From assembly GCA_002737585.1 (NCBI GenBank), contig NSIA01000182.1, forward strand, positions 1 through 6,540: a stretch of DNA of 6,540 bases. The letters run 5' to 3'. Each line of letters starts with the position of its first letter. The first letter of the stretch is position 1. Made by a program: the position numbers and the translations under genes. Origin of the DNA: Planctomycetaceae bacterium. GTDB lineage: Bacteria > Planctomycetota > Phycisphaerae > Phycisphaerales > SM1A02. Below the pieces are notes generated by a model. It had not been told where the DNA came from and made no database searches. It saw nothing but the letters and a program-made list of their open reading frames with translations. Below are positions 1 through 4,870 of this stretch, piece by piece.

Positions 1-671
1 AGAAGCTGACGATCGGCAAGGACTTCACCACCATCGTTGATGGCGGCGGCAAGACCAAGGACATCCAGGGTCGCATTGAGCAGATCAAGAGCCAGATCGA
101 AGGCACCACCAGCGACTACGACCGTGAGAAGCTCCAGGAGCGTCTCGCGAAGTTGGCTGGCGGCGTTGCCCAGATCAACGTCGGTGCAGCCACCGAAGTT
201 GAAATGAAGGAGAAGAAGGCTCGCGTTGAGGATGCACTCCATGCGTGCCGCGCAGCTGTCGAAGAGGGCATCCTCCCCGGCGGCGGCGTTGCAGTATTGC
301 GCACCCGCAAGGCGCTTGAGAAGCTCAAGAAGGATCTTGAAGGCGACGAGAAGGTTGGCGTTGACATCGTGCTGCGCGCTCTCAGTTCACCGATCAAGCA
401 GATTGCTGCAAACGGCGGACTCGATGGCAGCTTGGTCGCCCAGAAGGTTGAGGATTCGTCCGACACCAACTTCGGCTTCAACGCTGCTACTGGCGAGTAC
501 GAAGACTTGGTCAAGAGCGGCATCATTGTGCCAACCAAGGTGGAGCGCGTGGCTCTGCAGAACGCCGCGAGTATCGCGTCGCTCTTGCTCACCACCGAGT
601 GCGCCATCGTTGACGTCAAGGAAAAGAAGAAGGCCGCCGGCGGTCACAGTCACGGCGAAGAGGACTATTGA
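1..671 (+). CDS. groEL: Chaperonin GroEL (Hsp60), C-terminal part, 5' end cut by window
   Basis: ATP-driven cytosolic chaperonin that folds proteins inside a double heptameric ring capped by GroES. The reading frame is open from base 3 (bases 1-2 finish a cut codon) and gives 222 residues, about the last 40% of the usual 540-550: end of the apical domain, then the intermediate and equatorial domains. Near-invariant blocks are visible: TSDYDREKLQERLAKLAGGV (fragment residues 36-55), VGAATEVEMKEKKARVEDAL (60-79, with the Asp corresponding to catalytic D398 of E. coli GroEL), the EEGILPGGGVA loop (88-98), FNAATGEYEDLV and LLTTECAIVDV. Two points are odd. The usual GI(I/L)DPTKV motif reads GIIVPTKV, replacing the Asp that contacts ATP in E. 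coli (D495). The tail ends GGHSHGEEDY instead of the flexible GGM repeat. A strong terminator follows 48 bases after the stop, so this is the last gene of its transcript. The family assignment is certain; groES is not in the window. Confidence 0.98.
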   Translation, partial: KLTIGKDFTTIVDGGGKTKDIQGRIEQIKSQIEGTTSDYDREKLQERLAKLAGGVAQINVGAATEVEMKEKKARVEDALHACRAAVEEGILPGGGVAVLRTRKALEKLKKDLEGDEKVGVDIVLRALSSPIKQIAANGGLDGSLVAQKVEDSSDTNFGFNAATGEYEDLVKSGIIVPTKVERVALQNAASIASLLLTTECAIVDVKEKKKAAGGHSHGEEDY

Positions 672-718
672 GTAGATAGATTCTTCGACAGCGCGTGACG
701 ATTTCGTCTCGCAAATCA

Positions 719-752
719 AAGCCGCCCGCCCCAGCAACGGGGCGGGCGGCTT
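719..752. terminator. Bidirectional Rho-independent terminator between convergent genes
   Basis: A perfect 12-bp GC stem (721-732 with 739-750) encloses the 6-base loop AGCAAC. It is extended to 14 bp by AA (719-720) pairing with TT (751-752). On the + strand it is followed by TTGTTTCTT, which suits termination of groEL. On the minus strand the 3' side reads CTTTGATTTG, so it can also stop the RuvB-like gene arriving from 844. It sits between two convergent stop codons, 48 bases past one and about 90 past the other, as expected for a shared terminator. Confidence 0.93.
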
Positions 753-829
753 GTTTCTTGGCTGACGCTGAGTGTGTCGCCAATTGCAGGCGGCTTGTTC
801 CTTGGCTGTCGCGGAGTGTGGCGCCAATT
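742..829. repeat. 44-bp imperfect tandem duplication overlapping the terminator
   Basis: Bases 742-785 and 786-829 are direct copies of the same 44-base unit, beginning GCGGGCGGCTTGTT or GCAGGCGGCTTGTT and ending GTGTCGCCAATT or GTGGCGCCAATT. I count five mismatches in 44. The first copy starts inside the 3' arm of the terminator hairpin, so the second copy carries an orphan arm (786-794) without its partner. The array lies downstream of both convergent genes and encodes nothing convincing. It looks like a local duplication that has since drifted. Whether it has a function is unknown. Confidence 0.85.
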
Positions 830-843
830 TTTGTCTATGTGAA

Positions 844-1548
844 TCAGCCCATGGCCGCCAGGATGCGCGCAGTATCAATTGGATTTATCGGGGTGGCCAG
901 GTGACCGCCTGTCGGGGCCATGCGCTCGGCGACCATGGTTCGTAGTTCTGGTGTGCCAGTGACGCCCATGGCCTGAATGGCGCGAAATGCCGCCGCCGCG
1001 CGCGCCACGGCGCATGGCGCGGAGAGTTCCACCTGCAGTGGGAACATGCGCCGCAAGACGTGCATATTCCGCGGCAAAACAACAGCTGTAGCAATGACTG
1101 TGCAATCGGCGACTGGTTCTCCACTGTCGGCTTCGCGCGGAAGTGCGCGCATCCCAAGCAGCGATACAAACATGCGTAGTGCAGAGGGTCGTAACTCCTC
1201 CACGCGGCGCACGATCAGCGCGTCACGGTCATCAATGGACCGCAGTACGCGCGCCATGTGCTTCGCATCACGAATCCACGCGGCGTCAACTTCCAATGTT
1301 CGTTGATCAGCATCACGGGCAATAGCGCGCGCGATGATTTGTTTGCCGCAATCATCCGGACCAGTGATCAGCGTGTCTTCTAAGACTCGCCCGGCGGCCA
1401 CCGCACGGTCGACGGCATCTTCAAGAATGGCAATGATCCGAGGCGCGCCCATGAACTGTCGCGTGGTAGCCACGTCCATGAAGTGCGCTGGATCACCCAA
1501 CGTGCGCGTGCCGGCGTGCATAGTCCTTGCGTCACGATGTTCAGACAT
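844..1548 (-). CDS. Truncated, degenerate RuvB-like AAA+ protein (predicted pseudo-ATPase)
   Basis: 234 residues. RuvB is the hexameric motor that drives Holliday-junction branch migration with RuvA. The order of RuvB landmarks is recognisable: FMGAPRIIAIL (residues 32-42, matching RuvB FIGQ..), RVLEDTLITGPDDCGKQIIA (54-73, matching the L-DHVLL-GPPGLGKTTLA region), RDALIVRRVEEL (108-119, matching DVLFIDEIHRL), CTVIATAVV (149-157, sensor-1 region) and HVLRRMFP (163-170, matching PLRSRFG). Key residues are lost: the Walker A Thr/Ser is Gln70, both Walker B acids are Arg114-Arg115, and the second Arg of LRxRF is Met168. The C-terminal winged-helix DNA-binding domain is missing; RuvB is usually about 340 residues. 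I infer a protein that keeps the fold but not ATP hydrolysis, perhaps a regulatory or structural partner. The start is the ATG at 1548 because GGAGG lies 7 bases upstream; the frame stays open further upstream but with unlike codon use. Homology is by eye only. Confidence 0.8.
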   Translation of the reverse strand: MSEHRDARTMHAGTRTLGDPAHFMDVATTRQFMGAPRIIAILEDAVDRAVAAGRVLEDTLITGPDDCGKQIIARAIARDADQRTLEVDAAWIRDAKHMARVLRSIDDRDALIVRRVEELRPSALRMFVSLLGMRALPREADSGEPVADCTVIATAVVLPRNMHVLRRMFPLQVELSAPCAVARAAAAFRAIQAMGVTGTPELRTMVAERMAPTGGHLATPINPIDTARILAAMG

Positions 1549-1768
1549 GAGATCGCCTCCGGGCGGTAGTGGCCGCCGCTTGTTTGATGAATGGCAGCAA
1601 CGCCGCTGCACTTCTAAGAATTCACGACACGCACCAGTGCATGCCTTGGTTGATCTGGCAAAGGTAGAGCGCTCATCAGCCCGCCCGAAATCGACTGCCA
1701 TTTTTCTTGGCAATTGTGCGAAATACTGTGATGGGCGAATCGCACACCATGCGAACGACAATCCCCAC
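1549..1768. other. 220-base intergenic gap inside the minus-strand cluster
   Basis: It separates the tail-anchored protein gene from the RuvB-like gene. Apart from the ribosome binding site at its left end I find no recognisable gene. A weak inverted repeat, TGCCA-7-TGGCA, lies at 1696-1712; it has no T-run on the minus strand and is too short to call a terminator. No convincing -35/-10 pair is visible. The gap is long enough to hold a separate promoter for the RuvB-like gene, so co-transcription with the genes to its right is uncertain. Confidence 0.5.
1556..1560 (-). promoter_or_regulatory. Shine-Dalgarno GGAGG of the RuvB-like gene
   Basis: On the minus strand GGAGG is followed by seven bases (CGATCTC) and then ATG. 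This is the clearest ribosome binding site among the four minus-strand genes. It fixes the start at 1548, rather than at an upstream ATG around 1702 that would add 51 residues rich in Arg and Cys and in codons otherwise rare here (AGA, TTA, CTA, CGG). Confidence 0.8.
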
Positions 1769-2212
1769 TCAACCCCGCTGCGCGCGATCAACAACCTGCA
1801 GCGCCACCACAATGCCAATCACCACCATGATTGAAACAATGGCCGCCAAGATCCCGTACAGCAATCGTTGACGCGGTGAAACGCGGGTCCGCGGCGCATG
1901 CGCTTGAAACTGCGGTTGCATCGCGAACGGATACGCGGCCGCGCGGGATTCGGGAATTGGCGGAAGTGGTGGCAACGGTCGTGCCGTGCCCCCTCCAGAA
2001 CTCGAGCCTGCCGCCCGCGCCCCAGCGGCTGGCAGATCGCTTGCTCTGACAGGTGGCAATGAATTCGCGCCGGCGCCCGGAAGATCGCTCACCCCCACGG
2101 TTGGCGGGTCGTCCGCTCCAACAGGTGGCTGGTCATCCGCACCTACGGCCGGCGGCTGCGCGGACGCCTCTGGCTCGGGAGTCAAATCGAAGTTGAGCGG
2201 CTCATCAACCAT
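1769..2212 (-). CDS. Proline-rich, C-terminally tail-anchored membrane protein, unknown function
   Basis: 147 residues; I do not recognise a family. The N-terminal region (1-18) is acidic (VDEPLNFDLTPEPEAS). Residues 19-66 are six octapeptide-like units rich in Pro, Gly, Ala and Asp. Residues 79-87 are PLPPLPPIP. A basic stretch (RTRVSPRQR, 108-116) precedes one strongly hydrophobic helix at about 117-141 (LLYGILAAIVSIMVVIGIVV onward), leaving only a six-residue tail. There is no signal peptide, so by the positive-inside rule the disordered arm should be cytoplasmic and the protein inserted by its C-terminus. The ATG at 2212 is 7 bases after the WYL regulator's stop, which suggests translational coupling. 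Only a weak GTGAG-like ribosome site precedes it, overlapping that stop. A longer frame upstream would overlap the regulator and lacks its character. It may tether a partner to the membrane; that is inference. Confidence 0.75.
   Translation of the reverse strand: MVDEPLNFDLTPEPEASAQPPAVGADDQPPVGADDPPTVGVSDLPGAGANSLPPVRASDLPAAGARAAGSSSGGGTARPLPPLPPIPESRAAAYPFAMQPQFQAHAPRTRVSPRQRLLYGILAAIVSIMVVIGIVVALQVVDRAQRG
2015..2158 (-). repeat. Six 24-bp degenerate units coding an octapeptide repeat
   Basis: Residues 19-66 of the tail-anchored protein can be laid out as QPPAVGAD, DQPPVGAD, DPPTVGVS, DLPGAGAN, SLPPVRAS and DLPAAGAR. The pattern is roughly D-x-P-P-x-G-A-D, with a 24-base period in the DNA. 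The first two units are closest to each other and later ones have drifted, as in a slippage-expanded disordered linker. Confidence 0.7.
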
Positions 2213-2219
2213 CGCGCAC

Positions 2220-3308
2220 TCACGATTCGCTTTCCACCATGCGGTGCATCGCTCTGATCTCATCATGCACGCGCTTGCGAAGTTCAGCTGGTTCCACCAC
2301 GCGGGCATTGCTGCCAATTCCCAACACCCACCACACCAATTCATCGAATCCAGCAACCGTTGCAGTAAATCGCACCGTGCCGTCAGCGAGCGTCTGGAAG
2401 TGCTGACTTGGATGCCAGAGCGTTTCCATCATGTTGCCTGCCACCGCCGCTGTCAGGTCAATGACCACCTTCACAGGCGCGGACCTTGCGTCGTGGATGG
2501 TTTCCCATGCGTGCTTGAGGTAGGTGTCCAGGTTCCAACCGCGCGGCATGACAAATGTTTGATCAGTGATAGAGACACGCTTGAATCGAGCGAGCTTGTA
2601 GAGACGCATATCACCCGACGGCCGCTTTCGTGCCACCACGTACCAACTGCGCCGCGCAAAAAACACGCCAAATGGCTCAATTTGTACGGTTTCCACACGC
2701 CGCGCCTTGGTTGAGGCGCTGGTACTGCTCGTCGCCGCACCGCCAGCTTTCTTCACGCCGTACGGCGATTCGTATTCAACATTCAGAACAAAGTTCTCAA
2801 GAATGGCATCGAGCACCACGCGGAACGCGTCCGTGCGCGGAGGCTTCGCGGCGCGTAGCAGTCGCACCGCAAATCGCCCAGATAGACGATCAAGCTTGCT
2901 TCGCACCGCGCTACCAAGGCTCGCGGTGATTCGGTGCACGCCACCCTCGGTGGCATCGGTATCAGCCGCGAGTGGAGTACCCAGCACCGACTGCGTCAGC
3001 AGCACCGATGCAACAGCTTCAGCCACCGAGAGGTCTTGCTTGAGGAAATCGGTGGCATTCACCACGTATCCCTTTTTGCCATCACGGGGCCGCGGCTGCG
3101 CGCTGATCTGAATACCGATCTTCTTCATGTAGCTGATCAGATTCGCCACCGATCGCGGGGTGATCTTGAACTCCACGGCCAGCTCTTGGCGCGTGGGTTG
3201 GTCATGACCCGATGCACGGCTCATCACCTCTTTCACGCGAGACATCATCTCCACGGCGTCTGCACGTCCGTGGTCACCCTTCGGTTTTTTCTTTCGAGTT
3301 GTTGCCAC
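2220..3308 (-). CDS. WYL-domain transcriptional regulator with N-terminal helix-turn-helix
   Basis: 362 residues with the classic three-part layout. A winged helix-turn-helix (about 23-85) includes TRQELAVEFKITPRSVANLI (39-58), followed by a beta-wing ending GKKGYVVNA. The WYL domain (about 165-275) has EPFGVFFARRSWYVVARKRP (211-230) and MRLYKLARFKRVSI, where the signature reads W-Y-V at 222-224. A WCX C-terminal extension (about 278-358) includes WWVLGIGSNARVVEPAELRK (326-345). Members of this family bind DNA through the HTH and sense a ligand, often nucleotide or nucleic acid, through WYL; many control stress or defence genes. The start is GTG at 3308, with a stop two codons upstream of it. 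The ribosome site is weak and an internal ATG at residue 21 is possible. A Ser/Thr/Ala insertion (187-203) interrupts the WYL fold. It lies 40 bases after the YbjN-like gene and 7 before the membrane-protein gene, so it probably regulates its own cluster. Confidence 0.92.
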   Translation of the reverse strand: MATTRKKKPKGDHGRADAVEMMSRVKEVMSRASGHDQPTRQELAVEFKITPRSVANLISYMKKIGIQISAQPRPRDGKKGYVVNATDFLKQDLSVAEAVASVLLTQSVLGTPLAADTDATEGGVHRITASLGSAVRSKLDRLSGRFAVRLLRAAKPPRTDAFRVVLDAILENFVLNVEYESPYGVKKAGGAATSSTSASTKARRVETVQIEPFGVFFARRSWYVVARKRPSGDMRLYKLARFKRVSITDQTFVMPRGWNLDTYLKHAWETIHDARSAPVKVVIDLTAAVAGNMMETLWHPSQHFQTLADGTVRFTATVAGFDELVWWVLGIGSNARVVEPAELRKRVHDEIRAMHRMVESES

Positions 3309-3348
3309 GCGCCAAGTCTAGTCCGGCGCCCACAAACGGCGGGTGACG

Positions 3349-4551
3349 TTAGCACTCATCGGGTCCTGGCGGCGGCGTGGGCGCTGGCGGAATGGGTGGA
3401 CTTGGTGGAGTCGATGGTATTTGACCTTTCACGCGCGGACGCAAATCGAATCGCTCGCGCACACTCTTTCGATCCGGGTCAATGTTGCGACTCTTGCGCT
3501 TTGGGTCATTGCCCGGCGGCAGGTCACCCGCTGGTCCGGCGGCATCTTTCGCCTCAATATCGCTGGCGTTCGTCCCGGTGCTCGCGCCATTGTTTGTCCC
3601 CGAAACCTTGTCGCCCACGTCTTTCGCGCCCAGGTCCTTTGAACTGGCGTCCGTTGAACCGGCGCCCTTCGAACCGGCGTCTTTCGAACTCGGGTCGTTC
3701 GAACCTACGTCCTTAGAACCTACATCCTTGGAACCCGCGTCCTTCGCATCGACATCCTTCGCAGCGCGACCCTTCGCACCGCGATCCTTGGTCTTGGGCG
3801 CGTCTTGCTCCGTATCCAATTCGTCAATCGCGTCGTCGAGTGCCTCTTCAATGGCATCCTCAATGCCTTGCAGGAATTCCTTCCCGAGCGGCACCTCCAT
3901 GCCTGGCAGAAATTCTGGTGCCGGTGGCAACTCAATGCCATCAAGGATGCTCAGATCGATATCGAAATTCATCGGCGAACCGTGCCCGGGCTGACCAGGA
4001 TTCCGATCGCGCTCACGCTCCGCGCGCCGGCGCGCAATAGCAGCGTTTCGTGCATTTTCGCCCGCTCGGTCTTGGACCTTCTTGCGAAATTTCTCCATGA
4101 CCGTCTTGGGGTCGACGTCGTGCAACATCACCTCTTCAATGAGCGTCCACGCGCGCACAACCGGGTCCAGGGATCGGGCGAGCACACTGAGCAGCGCTGG
4201 CCGAACAACCAGACTCACCAACGCATCACAATCGACTCGATACTGCATGTCACCCGTATCAACATTCACATCAAAGTGACCGCGATCGGTGATGCAGTTC
4301 AAGCGCGCCGCAAGCTCAAGCACCGCCACCCGACGATGCGCAGGCACCACCAGTGGAAGCTTGGTCTCAATTCGAAACTTGATTCCGTCTTTGTGGATAG
4401 TGATCAACTGATGAAGTGTCAGCGCATCACTGCGCATCAGGAGTAGAAACTGCCGCTCGCGCGCACGTTCAAAGAACTTCAAGCCCGAGTCACGAAGGTG
4501 TGACCGGATGTTTAGATACAACTTTGTGCGTGCGTTTGGGTTCGGCGTCAT
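3349..4551 (-). CDS. YbjN-like domain protein with long repetitive disordered tail
   Basis: 400 residues. Residues 35-155 resemble the YbjN / type III secretion chaperone-like fold: KFRIETKLPLVVPAHRRVAV (58-77), then LELAARLNCITDRGHFDVNV (78-97), then DTGDMQYRVDCDAL and a helical segment ending in VMEKFRKKV. These proteins usually act as small protein-binding adaptors; the ligand of this one is unknown. A basic Arg/Lys helix (154-184) follows, then an acidic, partly hydrophobic stretch (194-250), twelve pentapeptide units of DxGSK type (256-315), a basic patch (350-375), a polyproline segment (380-397) and a C-terminal Cys. The whole second half looks disordered and charge-patterned. No signal peptide or membrane helix is present, so it is cytoplasmic. 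The start is the ATG at 4551 behind AGGAG; the frame continues 32 codons upstream but without a ribosome site. It is the first gene of the minus-strand cluster. Family assignment is good for the fold, weak for function. Confidence 0.82.
   Translation of the reverse strand: MTPNPNARTKLYLNIRSHLRDSGLKFFERARERQFLLLMRSDALTLHQLITIHKDGIKFRIETKLPLVVPAHRRVAVLELAARLNCITDRGHFDVNVDTGDMQYRVDCDALVSLVVRPALLSVLARSLDPVVRAWTLIEEVMLHDVDPKTVMEKFRKKVQDRAGENARNAAIARRRAERERDRNPGQPGHGSPMNFDIDLSILDGIELPPAPEFLPGMEVPLGKEFLQGIEDAIEEALDDAIDELDTEQDAPKTKDRGAKGRAAKDVDAKDAGSKDVGSKDVGSNDPSSKDAGSKGAGSTDASSKDLGAKDVGDKVSGTNNGASTGTNASDIEAKDAAGPAGDLPPGNDPKRKSRNIDPDRKSVRERFDLRPRVKGQIPSTPPSPPIPPAPTPPPGPDEC
3607..3786 (-). repeat. 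Twelve 15-bp units coding a DxGSK pentapeptide repeat
   Basis: Residues 256-315 of the YbjN-like protein break cleanly into five-residue units: DRGAK, GRAAK, DVDAK, DAGSK, DVGSK, DVGSN, DPSSK, DAGSK, GAGST, DASSK, DLGAK, DVGDK. The DNA shows the matching 15-base period, with GAAC or GCAC/GCAT followed by a variable triplet and then a TCCTT or TCTTT core on the + strand. Central units are the most alike, typical of slippage expansion. Alternating Asp and Lys should give an extended, charge-balanced linker. Confidence 0.88.
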
Positions 4552-4555
4552 ATGT

Positions 4556-4560
4556 CTCCT
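4556..4560 (-). promoter_or_regulatory. Shine-Dalgarno AGGAG of the YbjN-like gene
   Basis: On the minus strand AGGAG is followed by ACAT and then ATG at 4551. The spacing is on the short side but the match is exact. It decides for the 400-residue form over the 32-codon upstream extension. Confidence 0.7.
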
Positions 4561-4630
4561 GAAATAGGTTAGGCGACCACGTCGGCCGCGTGAAATGTAT
4601 TTCGATGCCCCCCGGAAGGGCTTCGAACAA

Positions 4631-4671
4631 GTGGAATCATCCACCATCAGGGTGAAACAACTGCTTCACCC
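4631..4671. repeat. Two adjacent inverted repeats in the divergent region
   Basis: GTGGA-ATCA-TCCAC at 4631-4644 is a perfect 5-bp inverted repeat. Six bases on, GGGTGAA (4650-4656) and TTCACCC (4665-4671) form a perfect 7-bp inverted repeat around ACAACTGC. Neither has a T-run, so they are not terminators. They sit about 80-120 bases upstream of the YbjN-like start and 200-240 upstream of rmuC, where operators could lie. The 7+8+7 repeat is a candidate site for a dimeric regulator such as the WYL protein; that link is inference. Confidence 0.45.
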
Positions 4672-4870
4672 ATGCAGACGATGATTCCGAACATGGAAAA
4701 CGCACCCGCACTTGCCGTCGGACCAAACCCCTGGACCCCGTTTCAGCCCAGCAGCGCGCCCATCGGCCACCCTGGACCGCGGATAACCACGAACTAATTC
4801 TCTGCAAGATCAGGGACAATGCATCCGTCCGGAGCTCCACGCTTCGCCGCACGTCACCCGAAAGACGCCC

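Larger units (their letters stand above)
4552..4870. other. 319-base divergent intergenic region (YbjN-like gene / rmuC)
   Basis: It lies between two outward-pointing genes and should hold both promoters, but I cannot name a convincing -35/-10 pair on either strand. It contains two close inverted repeats (4631-4644 and 4650-4671) and a short C/G-rich block, GCCCCCCGGAAGGGC (4607-4621). A 41-codon proline-rich reading frame (4672-4797, +) has no ribosome site. I see nothing resembling a tRNA or a known riboswitch. Confidence 0.5.

Noticed and set aside
742..829. CRISPR-like repeat
   Set aside because: Only two directly abutting 44-base copies exist, with no spacers between them and no cas genes nearby.
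1696..1712. TGCCA/TGGCA hairpin as terminator of the tail-anchored protein gene
   Set aside because: Only 5 bp, AT-rich loop, and no T-run in the minus-strand direction.
1549..1818. 90-codon N-terminal extension of the RuvB-like frame
   Set aside because: The GGAGG site fixes the start at 1548. The extension is rich in Arg, Cys and Trp, uses otherwise rare codons, and overlaps the end of the tail-anchored protein gene in another frame.
1334..1834. 166-codon + strand frame opposite the RuvB-like gene
   Set aside because: It is antisense to a recognisable protein, has low-quality composition (Ser/Arg/Pro-rich) and no ribosome site; it is a shadow frame of a GC-rich gene.
2213..2356. 48-codon N-terminal extension of the tail-anchored protein
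   Set aside because: It lies inside the 3' end of the WYL regulator in another frame. Its Cys/Trp-rich composition differs sharply from the acidic, Pro-rich start of the chosen protein.
3482..3994. 170-codon + strand frame with Phe/Glu/Pro repeats (SFEPASFE-like)
   Set aside because: It is the antisense reading of the 15-base DxGSK array; the periodicity comes from the repeat in the real minus-strand gene.
4552..4870. tRNA or riboswitch in the divergent region
   Set aside because: No cloverleaf with a T-arm GTTCRANYC motif and no recognisable conserved riboswitch core; only short inverted repeats are present.
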